The translations under genes were made by a program, and so were the position numbers. From the NCBI GenBank assembly GCA_036743375.1, contig DAINPP010000004.1, positions 31,322 to 95,321 of the forward strand: a stretch of DNA of 64,000 nucleotides, given 5' to 3'. The DNA is from DAINPP01 sp036743375 (GTDB lineage Bacteria; Thermotogota; Thermotogae; MWEM01). Below, one piece after another: positions 1 through 9,030 of this stretch. Below the pieces are notes generated by a model. That model searched no databases and was not told where the DNA came from. It was given only the letters and a program-made list of their open reading frames with translations. The stretch's first letter is position 1, and each line of letters begins with the position of its first letter.

Positions 1-68
1 AGAATGGCGTCGTGAGAATTCTTTCGAGACTTCATATCAGCGTTAACTCATTGACAAAGGAACTGATG

Positions 69-2168
69 ATGAAGATGAATCCAAATCCAGATGATTTTAA
101 CAATGAACCAGATGAGGAATTTGGCAGTTTTAATTCTTCTGCTGAAAATAAATCCAATTCATTCCTGCTTAAACAGCTCGAGGAATTCGGAACAAACCTC
201 AACGAACTGGAGGAAGCGGGAAAACTTGATCCGGTCATCGGAAGAGAAGTAGAGATTCAGAGATTAATGCAGATATTGATACGACGAAAAAAGAATAATC
301 CTGTATTGATCGGAGAACCCGGTGTGGGGAAGACGGCTATTGTCAATGGGCTGGTTGAGCGGATCGTCAAAAATAAGGTCCCCGTCATCCTCAAGAACAA
401 GATTATTTTTTCACTGGATATGGCATCTCTGATCGCCGGTACAAAATATAGAGGTGAATTTGAAAAGAGAATGAAAAAGTTGATCAAGATCATTCAACAA
501 GAGCAGAATCTCATTATATTCATCGATGAAATTCACACCATCGTTGGGGCTGGAGCGGCAGAGGGTGCAGTAGATGCCTCCAATATCTTGAAACCGGCAC
601 TCGCAAATGGAACGATAAAGTGTATCGGTGCAACCACACCGGATGAATACAGAAAACATATCGAAAAAGATGCGGCACTCGAACGGAGATTTCAGAAGAT
701 TAACGTTCAGGAGCCGGATTACACCGAGACAATCAAGATTCTTGAAGGATTAAAGGAAAAATATGAACTACATCATAAAGTTCAATACACTGAAGAGGCC
801 ATAAAAGAATCCGTAAAACTGGCCAGAACTTATATTTCCGATCATTTTCTACCGGATATGGCAATTGATGTTCTCGACGAGGCAGGGGCAAAAAAGAGAC
901 TCAGTATCTTAAAATTACCTGAAAATCTGACGGAATATGAAGACCGTATCGCTTTGCTGAAAAAGCAGAAACAGACAGCAGCGAAGAATAACGACTTTGA
1001 AGAGGCCAGGCGTTTGCAGGATGAGGAAAAGGGACTGACTGAGGAATACAACAGAGAATACTTGGATTGGAAAACAGACGCCGTTAACCGGATTGAAACG
1101 GTCAGTTTCGAGGATATCGCAGAAGTGGTTTCCAAATGGACCGGTATTCCACTTACAAAAATCGAGGAAGATGAGAGTAATAAGCTGCTGAACATGGAAG
1201 AGGCCCTTCATGAAAGGGTAGTAGGACAGAATGAATCTATCATCGCCATATCAAAGGCGATCAGAAGGGCGAGAAGTGGTTTGAAAGATCCCAAGAGACC
1301 GGTCGGTACGTTCCTGTTTCTCGGTCCTACGGGAGTGGGAAAGACGGAGCTCGCCAAGACACTGACGGAATATCTTTTTGGGAATGAAAAGGCATTGCTT
1401 CGATTTGATATGTCGGAATACATGGAAAGATTTTCAGTTTCCCGGCTTCTCGGGGCACCTCCCGGCTATGTCGGTTACGAAGAGGGTGGAACACTGACCG
1501 AAGCCGTCAGAAGAAACCCCTTCTCAGTCATACTCCTCGATGAAATAGAAAAGGCCCATCCGGATGTTTATAATATTTTGCTTCAGATTGCCGATGAGGG
1601 AAGACTGACCGATTCTCAAGGGAGAAACATCGATTTTAGAAACGCCATCCTGATCATGACAAGTAACATCGGCGGAGAGACCATCAACAAGTCCCGAAAT
1701 TCGATGGGATTTGAAATACAGCAAAACGAAGAAATGAAATATGAAGACATGAAAAAAACCGTAATGAGCGAAGTCAAGAAGATTTTCCGTCCTGAATTTC
1801 TCAACAGGCTTGATGATATCATTGTATTCCATCAACTGAACAGGGAGCACATCAGTGAAATTATAGATATTCTTCTTTCGGGCCTTTCCAAAAGGCTTGA
1901 AGAGAAGGAAATCAACGTTGAGCTCAGTAAAAATGCCAGAGAATTCCTCATAGATAAAGGATATGACCCTATTTACGGTGCAAGACCTTTAAAAAGAGCC
2001 TTACAGAAGTTCATCGAAGATCCCCTCGCGGAAGAATTACTTTCTAACAGATTTAAAGCTGGGGATACCATTAAGATTGTCATGAATAAGACTGAAGGAA
2101 TCAAATTCCAGAAAAAGGAATTCCGAGAAGAAGGCAAAAAACTCGTAGGTGTTGGTTCTGCCGAATGA
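69..2168 (+). CDS. clpC: ClpC-type AAA+ unfoldase, lacking an N-domain
   Basis: This is a two-ring Hsp100 ATPase that would unfold proteins for ClpP. From the ATG at 69, AAA-1 has Walker A GEPGVGKT (residues 82-89) and Walker B IIFIDE (149-154). A short UVR-like coiled-coil middle domain (about 286-336) is typical of ClpC, and AAA-2 has Walker A GPTGVGKT (419-426). An MGF tripeptide at about 546-548 sits where the ClpP-docking loop belongs. The roughly 145-residue Clp N-domain of ClpC is absent: only a short acidic tail precedes AAA-1. I chose 69 because AAAGGA lies 7 bases upstream. The frame stays open to the window edge and also has a GTG at 12 and an ATG at 66, so the start is not certain. 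The stop overlaps radA by 4 bases, and clpC-radA is a known pairing in Firmicutes. Confidence 0.9.
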   Translation: MKMNPNPDDFNNEPDEEFGSFNSSAENKSNSFLLKQLEEFGTNLNELEEAGKLDPVIGREVEIQRLMQILIRRKKNNPVLIGEPGVGKTAIVNGLVERIVKNKVPVILKNKIIFSLDMASLIAGTKYRGEFEKRMKKLIKIIQQEQNLIIFIDEIHTIVGAGAAEGAVDASNILKPALANGTIKCIGATTPDEYRKHIEKDAALERRFQKINVQEPDYTETIKILEGLKEKYELHHKVQYTEEAIKESVKLARTYISDHFLPDMAIDVLDEAGAKKRLSILKLPENLTEYEDRIALLKKQKQTAAKNNDFEEARRLQDEEKGLTEEYNREYLDWKTDAVNRIETVSFEDIAEVVSKWTGIPLTKIEEDESNKLLNMEEALHERVVGQNESIIAISKAIRRARSGLKDPKRPVGTFLFLGPTGVGKTELAKTLTEYLFGNEKALLRFDMSEYMERFSVSRLLGAPPGYVGYEEGGTLTEAVRRNPFSVILLDEIEKAHPDVYNILLQIADEGRLTDSQGRNIDFRNAILIMTSNIGGETINKSRNSMGFEIQQNEEMKYEDMKKTVMSEVKKIFRPEFLNRLDDIIVFHQLNREHISEIIDILLSGLSKRLEEKEINVELSKNAREFLIDKGYDPIYGARPLKRALQKFIEDPLAEELLSNRFKAGDTIKIVMNKTEGIKFQKKEFREEGKKLVGVGSAE

Positions 2169-3529
2169 AGAAAACTGTGAATCATTTTATTTGTGACATA
2201 TGCGGTTATGAGACTGGAAAGTGGTTTGGAAAATGTCCACAATGTGGTGAATGGAATTCCGCAAAAGAGATAAACATTGATGAAAGGCATTTTGAAGGGC
2301 AGACCGGTCTAAAAGGAAAAGGATTCGTTTCCATAAAAAATGCGGATCTTTCTAAAATGACAAGATATGATACAAAATTGGAACATCTGAACCGTGTACT
2401 CGGCGGAGGCCTGGTAAACGGTTCAGTCATTCTGATAGGCGGAGATCCTGGTGTTGGTAAAAGTACACTCGTCACGCAACTCTGTTCTAAATTTAAAAAA
2501 AGCTATTATTTAAGTGGAGAAGAATCATTTGAACAGATTTATATGAGATACAAACGTGTTTCTGAAGGTGATTCCGAAATTAAGGTAATGAGTTCTTCCT
2601 ATATAGATAATGCAATCAATTTTCTTGAAAGAGAACTTGAAGAATATAAAGATCAAACGGTAGTAATAGTAGACTCCATACAAACGATGAGAACAGCTGA
2701 GATTAATTCATTACCCGGTGGGGCCGTTCAGATCAGAGAATGTACTTCAAAACTCGTCGAGTTTGCCAAGACCAATAACGTCCCCGTCATCATCATCGCA
2801 CATATTACCAAAAGTGGACAAATTGCAGGGCCAAAGCTTGTCGAACATCTCGTAGATGTTGTTCTTTATTTTGAGGGAAACAACGATACGGATCTCAGAA
2901 TCCTGAGAAGCGTTAAAAACAGATTTGGCCCTACAAATGAGATTGGTGTATTTGAAATGAAGGAAAAAGGGTTGCATCAGGTATTGGATCCGTCGGAAAG
3001 ATTTTATGACACCGAATCAAATCTTTCCGGAAACTCACTTGGTGTAATCATAGAGGGCAATACCCCATTAGTCGTGGAAGTTCAGGGACTGGTCGTAAAC
3101 GCACAATTCAGTACTCCAAGAAGACTTAGCAAGGGGATTAACCCGGAAAGAATGGCATTAATCTCTGCCGTGTTAACGAAAAGGCTGAATATACAGGTTG
3201 AGAAGAATGATATTTTCATCAATCTTCTTGGCGGTATGAGAACGGCTGATCCCGGAATAGACTTTCCGGTTGCGCTTTCATTGTATTCCTCTTTCACAGA
3301 TAGAATATTTCCCAAGGGAACCGCGTCATTTGGAGAAATCGGACTGGACGGTAAAATACGGTCTGTTTCATTTCCTGAAAAGAGGATAACGGAATTAAAG
3401 AGACTGGGATTTACGAGGGTATTAGTGCCATCGAAAACACTAACGCGAATATCGGAAAAAACGGCTGAAGGAATAGACATCGTAGAATTCTCAACACTTC
3501 AGGAGGCCTTATTAAAATCATTCAAATAA
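2165..3529 (+). CDS. radA: DNA repair protein RadA
   Basis: RadA is a RecA-like branch-migration ATPase of homologous recombination. The 454 residues are a normal length. Visible are an N-terminal C4 zinc finger (C10, C13, C24, C27), Walker A GGDPGVGKS (92-100), the family-specific KNRFG motif near residue 250, and a C-terminal Lon-protease-like domain, which in RadA has no proteolytic role. Translation is coupled to the upstream clpC through an ATGA overlap. The OsmC gene follows after 16 bases, so all three may share a transcript. Confidence 0.96.
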   Translation: MKKTVNHFICDICGYETGKWFGKCPQCGEWNSAKEINIDERHFEGQTGLKGKGFVSIKNADLSKMTRYDTKLEHLNRVLGGGLVNGSVILIGGDPGVGKSTLVTQLCSKFKKSYYLSGEESFEQIYMRYKRVSEGDSEIKVMSSSYIDNAINFLERELEEYKDQTVVIVDSIQTMRTAEINSLPGGAVQIRECTSKLVEFAKTNNVPVIIIAHITKSGQIAGPKLVEHLVDVVLYFEGNNDTDLRILRSVKNRFGPTNEIGVFEMKEKGLHQVLDPSERFYDTESNLSGNSLGVIIEGNTPLVVEVQGLVVNAQFSTPRRLSKGINPERMALISAVLTKRLNIQVEKNDIFINLLGGMRTADPGIDFPVALSLYSSFTDRIFPKGTASFGEIGLDGKIRSVSFPEKRITELKRLGFTRVLVPSKTLTRISEKTAEGIDIVEFSTLQEALLKSFK

Positions 3530-3545
3530 ATACTGGAGGTATACT

Positions 3546-3959
3546 ATGGGTTTAACGACAGAATGGAAAGGAAACATGGAATTTCTTGCCAAGACAGAGT
3601 CCGGTCACGATCTGATTATGGATGCTTCAGAAACTTCTGGAGGTCAGGATAAAGGTGTACGCCCAAAGGAATTGTTACTTGTCGGTCTTACCGGCTGTTC
3701 CGGTATGGACGTGGTGTCAATCCTGAAAAAGATGAAGGTAGAAAATTACTCGTTTAAAATAGATGTAGAATACGAAAAAACGACTGAACATCCTGTTATT
3801 TACAGCAAGATCCACCTGCTTTATAAATTTATGATAAGTGATGACAAAGACAGGGAAAAGATAGAAAAGGCCGTAAGATTATCTCAAGACAGGTATTGTG
3901 GTGTTTCGGCAATGTTGAAAGCATCGAGTGAAGTTACCTATGAAATTATTTACGAATAA
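3546..3959 (+). CDS. OsmC/Ohr family protein
   Basis: This 137-residue cytosolic protein has the OsmC fold, a family that includes thiol-dependent peroxidases for organic hydroperoxides. The two cysteines expected of the redox pair are present at C51 (context LTGCSGMDV) and C118 (context DRYCGVS). It looks closer to the YhfA-like subgroup than to classical Ohr, so actual peroxidase activity is uncertain. A clear TGGAGG Shine-Dalgarno stands before the ATG. It lies 16 bases after radA and is probably co-transcribed. About 120 bases without a gene follow it. Confidence 0.85.
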   Translation: MGLTTEWKGNMEFLAKTESGHDLIMDASETSGGQDKGVRPKELLLVGLTGCSGMDVVSILKKMKVENYSFKIDVEYEKTTEHPVIYSKIHLLYKFMISDDKDREKIEKAVRLSQDRYCGVSAMLKASSEVTYEIIYE

Positions 3960-4079
3960 TATTGCCGTTGTTTCCGTTTCACCTCACATTTCCGACTTTT
4001 TCCATATCCTTGTTCTAAAGCGAGATCTTTTGAACTGATCTCCGTATTCTTTAGCCCAGATTGAACAAAAGGAGCTCAA

Positions 4080-4706
4080 ATGGACTTTCAAAGAACAGAA
4101 TTTCCCTATTTCTATCAGGACTGTATTGATTGCTATGGGGATACACAAGGTTATCAGATCTACGAGAAGGCTGTTTCTAAACTCAACAAAATGAAATTTC
4201 ACGCTGATTATAGAAATCACAAGGCCATCAGAATTCATATGGATCAGAATATTTTGCCGCTGATTGCTATCTATCAATCATATAGAGAATTCGGGCTTAA
4301 TCGAGAAACTGCTTATGAAAATGCGTTAAGAATAGCTCAAACCGGTGCATTAAGAAAGAAGGAAAAAAATGCCCATTTAGGAAAACTTCCATTCGGATAT
4401 CAACTGTTCAAATTATTCTGCAAGCCGGTAGTGAAAAGGAGTTATCCAAATGCAGGTTGGGAAGTGGATTGGAAGTGTTATGATCATAGGGAAATTCATT
4501 TTGATATGAAAAGTTGTATCTATGTTGAAACGACAAAAAAACTCCACTGTCCAGAATTATGTCCTGTATTCTGCGCGAATGATATTACCCTATTTTCCGG
4601 GTATGCTCCGAGTGTTCTTTTTGAACGTAGTGGGACAATTGCCGAAGGCTATACAGTCTGTGATTTTCATTTTAAAAATGGCAGAAAGCCACAAACAGTA
4701 ACATAA
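4080..4706 (+). CDS. L-2-amino-thiazoline-4-carboxylate hydrolase family protein
   Basis: This 208-residue protein resembles the ATC-hydrolase family. Members named for activity open the thiazoline ring of L-2-amino-thiazoline-4-carboxylate, but most have no demonstrated function. The family's C-terminal signature is visible: clustered cysteines (context CPELCPVFCANDI), then an E-R-x-G-T-I stretch, then a final CDFHF motif. The AAAGGAG site lies a few bases before the ATG. It is the last plus-strand gene before a bidirectional terminator, facing the minus-strand operon that ends at 4901. Whether the substrate is a thiazoline or something else cannot be read from sequence. Confidence 0.7.
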   Translation: MDFQRTEFPYFYQDCIDCYGDTQGYQIYEKAVSKLNKMKFHADYRNHKAIRIHMDQNILPLIAIYQSYREFGLNRETAYENALRIAQTGALRKKEKNAHLGKLPFGYQLFKLFCKPVVKRSYPNAGWEVDWKCYDHREIHFDMKSCIYVETTKKLHCPELCPVFCANDITLFSGYAPSVLFERSGTIAEGYTVCDFHFKNGRKPQTVT

Positions 4707-4789
4707 TCGCGCCAATGAAAAGGCGGTCAATGAGATGTTCTCCAAACAAATATCAACGATATCTATAAAAATGTATTATTTATCCCGGT

Positions 4790-4819
4790 AAAAAAACTGC
4801 CGTTGACGGCAGTTTTTTT
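4790..4819. terminator. Bidirectional intrinsic terminator
   Basis: ACTGCCG-TTGA-CGGCAGT forms a perfect 7-bp stem, flanked by A6 on the left and T7 on the right. It can therefore stop transcription from both strands. It sits between the convergent genes ending at 4706 and 4901. Confidence 0.88.
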
Positions 4820-4900
4820 ACTTTTTCAGATCTCGTAACATTTTCTATGGATTCATTTTCAAATCAGGTTTATTATCGAATGACTGTCAACGGATAATTT

Positions 4901-5965
4901 CTATTTCTCCACCCAGTTCGAATAACCTCCTTCATAATGATAGATATATTCAAATCCGAGTTCTTCCATCATTTTAACGGCACGAACACTTCTTCCACCG
5001 CTCTGACAGTAAACAAAGTAAGTAGACGTTCTATCATATTCTGATAGTCTTTCCTTAAAATCTTCCGAGAAAAAATCGAGATTCAATGAATTTTTTATAT
5101 GTCCCTTTAAATACTCTTCTTCTGTTCTGACATCAAAGATATAAAAGTCATCATTTTCCTCGTTCTCATCCAATACCTGAACAGCCTGTTCCCCGTTGAG
5201 ATTTGTCCAATTCCCCTCTTCTGAAAGGTCAGTCACTGCATTTTGTTCCTGATGGACATACTCAAGATTCGTTTCATATACAAACAGATTTTTTAACCGA
5301 TTGTCCTTCTTCTGAAGAAGATTCCGAACTGCAGATAAATCTGTATTTTCAATAACGTAATAATCAAGAACATTTAACGATTCGTATTCGGATTCAAACC
5401 GTCCTAAATCCAACAACTTTGAATTCGGCATCGTATCAAGAATCAACACAGCCATATCTTTATCGATGGCTTTCAACTCGGGTGAACTGGGGTAATCATA
5501 TTTTTCATCAAATTGACTGATTATATCGATAAAGGAATCGGAATCATAATACCCCGTTGTCTTATCGATGAAATAGAAATCGTTATCAAAAAATACTGTC
5601 GTCGGCGTCCTTTTCACGGAGTACTTCACAAATAGTTCTGCATAAGAATACTCTCCGGCTGATTCGGAGCCAAGGGGAAAGATACCGCGTAAATGCGGAT
5701 AGGGCTGAACATCGACAATGATAAACCGTTCCTTCAGAAACTGCATGACCTCTTCCTGCATCAAAGTCTTTTCCTTAAAATCAACACAGTCTTTACAGGT
5801 TGCCATACTAAACAAAATCATAAGCGGTTTTTCCGTAAATTCTGCTATCTTTATCGCTTCATTGTATTTATTCACGATTATATAATCACTGTATGCCCCG
5901 GATTGCGCAAACAATGGTGCAAACATAAAAAAGAGCAAAACAGCTACGAATACATATTTTCTCAT
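4901..5965 (-). CDS. Exported thioredoxin-like / rhodanese fusion protein
   Basis: A 354-residue protein whose N-terminus is a clear signal peptide (hydrophobic core 5-19, probable cleavage after LFA, residues 18-20). A thioredoxin-like domain follows with a CKDC redox motif (C57, C60). After a middle segment without recognisable motifs comes a C-terminal rhodanese domain with active-site loop CQSGGRS (C320). It probably acts outside the cytoplasmic membrane, handling disulfides or sulfane sulfur, and its substrate is unknown. It is the last gene of a five-gene minus-strand operon and overlaps the GNAT gene by 4 bases (ATGA). The start is supported by AAAGGATGG upstream. Confidence 0.82.
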   Translation of the reverse strand: MRKYVFVAVLLFFMFAPLFAQSGAYSDYIIVNKYNEAIKIAEFTEKPLMILFSMATCKDCVDFKEKTLMQEEVMQFLKERFIIVDVQPYPHLRGIFPLGSESAGEYSYAELFVKYSVKRTPTTVFFDNDFYFIDKTTGYYDSDSFIDIISQFDEKYDYPSSPELKAIDKDMAVLILDTMPNSKLLDLGRFESEYESLNVLDYYVIENTDLSAVRNLLQKKDNRLKNLFVYETNLEYVHQEQNAVTDLSEEGNWTNLNGEQAVQVLDENEENDDFYIFDVRTEEEYLKGHIKNSLNLDFFSEDFKERLSEYDRTSTYFVYCQSGGRSVRAVKMMEELGFEYIYHYEGGYSNWVEK

Positions 5966-6417
5966 AAATCCATCCTTTCTGTCATCTTCAATTTCAACGT
6001 GGATATCTCAAAACCAAATCGTCTGTAAAAATCAAGTACTTCTTCATTGCCCGCTGCAACGGTAACGGAAATCTCTTCCGGATTATTCGCCTTTATCCAC
6101 TCAATCGACCTTTTCATCAACTCGTTCCCTATTCCATATTTTCTGTATTCTTTTTCAAGATATAGAGATTCTATATCCCCTTTCTTACCCTCTACGGTAG
6201 CTATACAATAACCAATGGGTTGCTCGCCATCCCTTGCCATCAGAAGATTTAACTTTTCCGCCTTTAAAAGCGCATCAGTTCTGACTTCGAAAGTAAAAGT
6301 TCTGAAGTGATTCTCAAAATGTTTTGATTTTTCTGCATGCATATCCCTCAGTTTTTCCCAAAGCGGTTTAAAAGAATCAATAGTTTCTCTCTCGAGTACG
6401 GTATAATTAATGTCCAT
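5962..6417 (-). CDS. GNAT family N-acetyltransferase
   Basis: A 151-residue acetyl-CoA-dependent acyltransferase of the GNAT fold. The pyrophosphate-binding motif RKYGIGNEL lies in the middle, after a beta-strand ending GDIESLYLEKEY. The C-terminal N-E-x-V-x-x-F-Y-x-R-x-G-F signature is also present. The substrate cannot be predicted. GGAGGAT stands before the ATG. The gene follows the ABC ATPase by 18 bases and overlaps the thioredoxin-rhodanese gene. Confidence 0.87.
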   Translation of the reverse strand: MDINYTVLERETIDSFKPLWEKLRDMHAEKSKHFENHFRTFTFEVRTDALLKAEKLNLLMARDGEQPIGYCIATVEGKKGDIESLYLEKEYRKYGIGNELMKRSIEWIKANNPEEISVTVAAGNEEVLDFYRRFGFEISTLKLKMTERMDL

Positions 6418-6435
6418 CTCTATCCTCCGGTAAAA

Positions 6436-7131
6436 TTAAAAGTTGTTAACCACATCCATCTTTATTTTACCATCTTTTAACTCTATAATTCTGTCTGCCA
6501 TCTCCGCTACCCTCTGATCGTGCGTCACGAGAATAAAAGTCGTTCCAAATTCTTTGTTTATCTCCCTGAGAAGTTCATAAACAGTCTGTGTATTCTCCGA
6601 ATCAAGATTTCCCGTGGGTTCATCGGCAAGAATCACCGGTGGATTGTTTATCAGTGAACGGGCTATGGCTGTTCGCTGTTGCTGTCCTCCGGAAATATTA
6701 GTCGAAAGTTTATTCTTCACTTCGTTCAAACCCATTTTTTTCATCAGATAATCGGCTCTGTCTATAATAGCTTCAGGTGTTTTAAATGTATTCATCCAAT
6801 AGGGCATGAGAACATTCTCAAGGACCGTAAATTCAGGCAGAAGATAATGAAATTGGAAAATAAATCCTATGGTCTTGTTGCGCAGAGAAGCCAGTCCTTT
6901 ACGCTTCATTTGACCGATTTCCTTACCTGCAATCTTGACTTCGCCGGAAGTTGGCGTATCAAGAGCCCCCATGATATTCAGCAGGGTACTTTTTCCACTC
7001 CCGGATTGACCGATTATTGCATTGAACGATCCGGTTTCGATCTTCAGATCCAATTCATACAAGGCCTGTGTCTTTACCGCTGTTCCATATATCTTATTAA
7101 CCTTTTCAAGACTCAAGATAACCTCATCCAT
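6436..7131 (-). CDS. LolD/MacB-type ABC transporter ATP-binding protein
   Basis: A 231-residue ATPase of the MacB/LolD/FtsE group. Walker A is GQSGSGKS (41-48), the ABC signature is SGGQQQR (147-153), and Walker B is VILADE (166-171) followed by the typical PTGNLD D-loop. It overlaps the FtsX-like permease gene by 8 bases, with a GAGGTGAT ribosome site inside the permease coding region, so the two form one transporter. Family members extract lipoproteins, export peptides or antibiotics, or act as mechanotransmitters. Here the cargo is unknown. Confidence 0.92.
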   Translation of the reverse strand: MDEVILSLEKVNKIYGTAVKTQALYELDLKIETGSFNAIIGQSGSGKSTLLNIMGALDTPTSGEVKIAGKEIGQMKRKGLASLRNKTIGFIFQFHYLLPEFTVLENVLMPYWMNTFKTPEAIIDRADYLMKKMGLNEVKNKLSTNISGGQQQRTAIARSLINNPPVILADEPTGNLDSENTQTVYELLREINKEFGTTFILVTHDQRVAEMADRIIELKDGKIKMDVVNNF

Positions 7132-8296
7132 TTTTAATCACCTCAATCGGATTAAGACCGGCACTTTTTCTTCCGGGAATTGTCGCCGAAACAACGGCGG
7201 AAGTAACGGCTATGACCATCGATATTAGAATAAATCCATAATTTATATAGACCGGAACCACTGCCGTTCCATCCGGATTAACGGCAAAGGTAGTAAACAG
7301 CCATATTAAACCAACTCCAAGAACAGCACCTGAAAAGGCACCGAACAAACCAAGGATGAGACCTTCAAACACAAATATCTGTCCTGCCATGATGTCTTTA
7401 ATTCCCATCGCCTTAAGTATGCCAAGCTGCTTTGATTTCTGCATCACACTGATCGCCAATACACTGGCAATGGCAAGCGCTACGGAAACCATTACGAATA
7501 CCTGTATCATGATACTGGAGATACTCTGCCCGTTTAATGCGCTGAGCAGATCCGCATTTTCCACTTTCCAGTCTGACATTTTAATCTCTTCATTTTCCAG
7601 ATACTCATACAGAGCGGTTGAAAGAATATCTGCATCGAAAGGGTTCTTTATCTGCATTTCTATGACGGTTGAAGTGTTCGGCTTATTCGTAAGGAGTTGT
7701 AAAGTCTTTAAATCGGAGAGTATCCATGATCTATTTGCAGAGCCAAAACCGAGTTTAAATATCCCTGAAACCATTACTTTTTTCGGAAAGAGGACGTTTG
7801 GTGGAATGATTACAGTAAGTTCATCCCCCTTTTTTATGGATAATTCTTCAGCCATCTCAGATCCAATCAACACTTCATTTTGACCTGCTGGCAAATCGCC
7901 ATCGATCATCGATTGGGTTAATCCGTAGATCTTATCAGCCTCTTTAAAATCAAAACCTCTTATAAAGGTCGAATAATCTCTTTTTTCAAGTCTGATGATC
8001 CCTGGTGCTTCTACAACGGGCACAATTGCCGTAATCTCATTCGAGTATTCTGAATTTTTAATCTTTTCAACAACTGTTTCCGGATCAATAATTACGTTAT
8101 CCGTTCTGTTAGAACGAATAGTAAGTTGTGAAGAATTTCCAATCGTCTCATTGATCAGATTATTCTGAAGGCCCTGTATGAGCAGACCGATAAAGATCTG
8201 AACTGAAACGCCTATCATAATTCCAGCTATGATCAACAGCGACTGGGATCTGGATGATTTCAGAAAACGCCAGGCAATTTTCATGGCCAGCCTCAT
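7124..8296 (-). CDS. FtsX-like ABC transporter permease (LolC/MacB type)
   Basis: A 390-residue membrane protein with the four-helix MacB/LolC architecture. One helix lies near the N-terminus (about 17-40), a large extracytoplasmic MacB-PCD-like domain follows (about 45-255), and three helices lie at the C-terminus. The ribosome site AAGGGGGTGAT precedes the ATG. It works with the ATPase encoded directly downstream. It starts 4 bases after the cobalamin-binding protein gene, so expression is likely linked to that protein. There is only one permease gene, so a homodimer is likely. Confidence 0.9.
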   Translation of the reverse strand: MRLAMKIAWRFLKSSRSQSLLIIAGIMIGVSVQIFIGLLIQGLQNNLINETIGNSSQLTIRSNRTDNVIIDPETVVEKIKNSEYSNEITAIVPVVEAPGIIRLEKRDYSTFIRGFDFKEADKIYGLTQSMIDGDLPAGQNEVLIGSEMAEELSIKKGDELTVIIPPNVLFPKKVMVSGIFKLGFGSANRSWILSDLKTLQLLTNKPNTSTVIEMQIKNPFDADILSTALYEYLENEEIKMSDWKVENADLLSALNGQSISSIMIQVFVMVSVALAIASVLAISVMQKSKQLGILKAMGIKDIMAGQIFVFEGLILGLFGAFSGAVLGVGLIWLFTTFAVNPDGTAVVPVYINYGFILISMVIAVTSAVVSATIPGRKSAGLNPIEVIKNG

Positions 8297-8300
8297 CCAA

Positions 8301-8939
8301 TCACCCCCTTATCTCTTCTGAAAATCTGTCAATGGCAGCCAGATCTTTCAGATAGAAATCTACGGACAATTTTTCCAGAAACCTTGGATTGTTCTCAAAA
8401 GCTATCCCCCCAACGATGATTTTTACCGTCTGCTTTACATTTTTTATTTCATCAATCATTTCTCTTATTCTGCACAGGTTATATGGATTTGAAACACTGA
8501 GTGCAACATAATCCGCTTTCTCATATTCCACCGCCTTGAGCAGAGAGCTTCTCGGAGTATTCCCTCCGGCAAAGATCGTACTGAATCCGTTCAGTTCAAA
8601 CCAATCCGATACGATTCTCAGAGGCAGCTCGTGATACTCACGTTCGGGACAAGACAGGATAATCTTCTTCCCAATTTTCTTCTTTTTCTCCTTAAGAACG
8701 TAAGGATATACGATTTCTACAATTGATCTGATCACAGATGTTCTCAAATGTTCTTTCCAGATACACAGGGGATCTTCCTGAAAGGGACACTCAAATAGGC
8801 CAACAGAGGGGATTAAATAATCATTGTATAGTGTACGGACCGTCAGCGTACCACTGTTCATCGTCTCTGTAACCCATTCAACAAGCTCCTCCTTTTTTTC
8901 ATCAACTATCAGCTGATGAAACTCTCTCATCTCAATCAT
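8301..8939 (-). CDS. Cobalamin (B12)-binding domain protein, CarH/LitR sensor-like without HTH
   Basis: A 212-residue protein with two parts: a helical cap domain (about 1-80) containing an EH pair (63-64), and a Rossmann-like B12-binding domain (about 90-200) with an E-Y-H-E motif where H103 would be the lower axial cobalt ligand. This arrangement matches CarH/LitR-type photosensory regulators. The DNA-binding MerR helix-turn-helix is missing, and the Trp that caps adenosylcobalamin in CarH appears to be Phe. I chose the ATG at 8939 because GGAGGA lies just upstream; an in-frame ATG at 8969 lacks this. It is the first gene of the minus-strand operon. A role in methyl transfer is possible, but no methyltransferase is adjacent. 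Confidence 0.75.
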   Translation of the reverse strand: MIEMREFHQLIVDEKKEELVEWVTETMNSGTLTVRTLYNDYLIPSVGLFECPFQEDPLCIWKEHLRTSVIRSIVEIVYPYVLKEKKKKIGKKIILSCPEREYHELPLRIVSDWFELNGFSTIFAGGNTPRSSLLKAVEYEKADYVALSVSNPYNLCRIREMIDEIKNVKQTVKIIVGGIAFENNPRFLEKLSVDFYLKDLAAIDRFSEEIRG

Positions 8940-9030
8940 GATTACTTCCTCCTCATATTCTGAATCCAATATAATGTGACTGATATAAATGAGACGACAG
9001 TTATATGCAGTTAATTCTTAAACCCGGTGA

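Noticed and set aside
4022..4042. GAGATC/GATCTC inverted repeat upstream of the ATC-hydrolase gene
   Set aside because: Only six base pairs with a nine-base loop and no T-run; it is likely chance.
8967..8975. TATAAT near 8970 on the plus strand as a promoter for nadE
   Set aside because: It lies 80 bases upstream with no -35, and the TATAAT at 9031 is much closer to the start.
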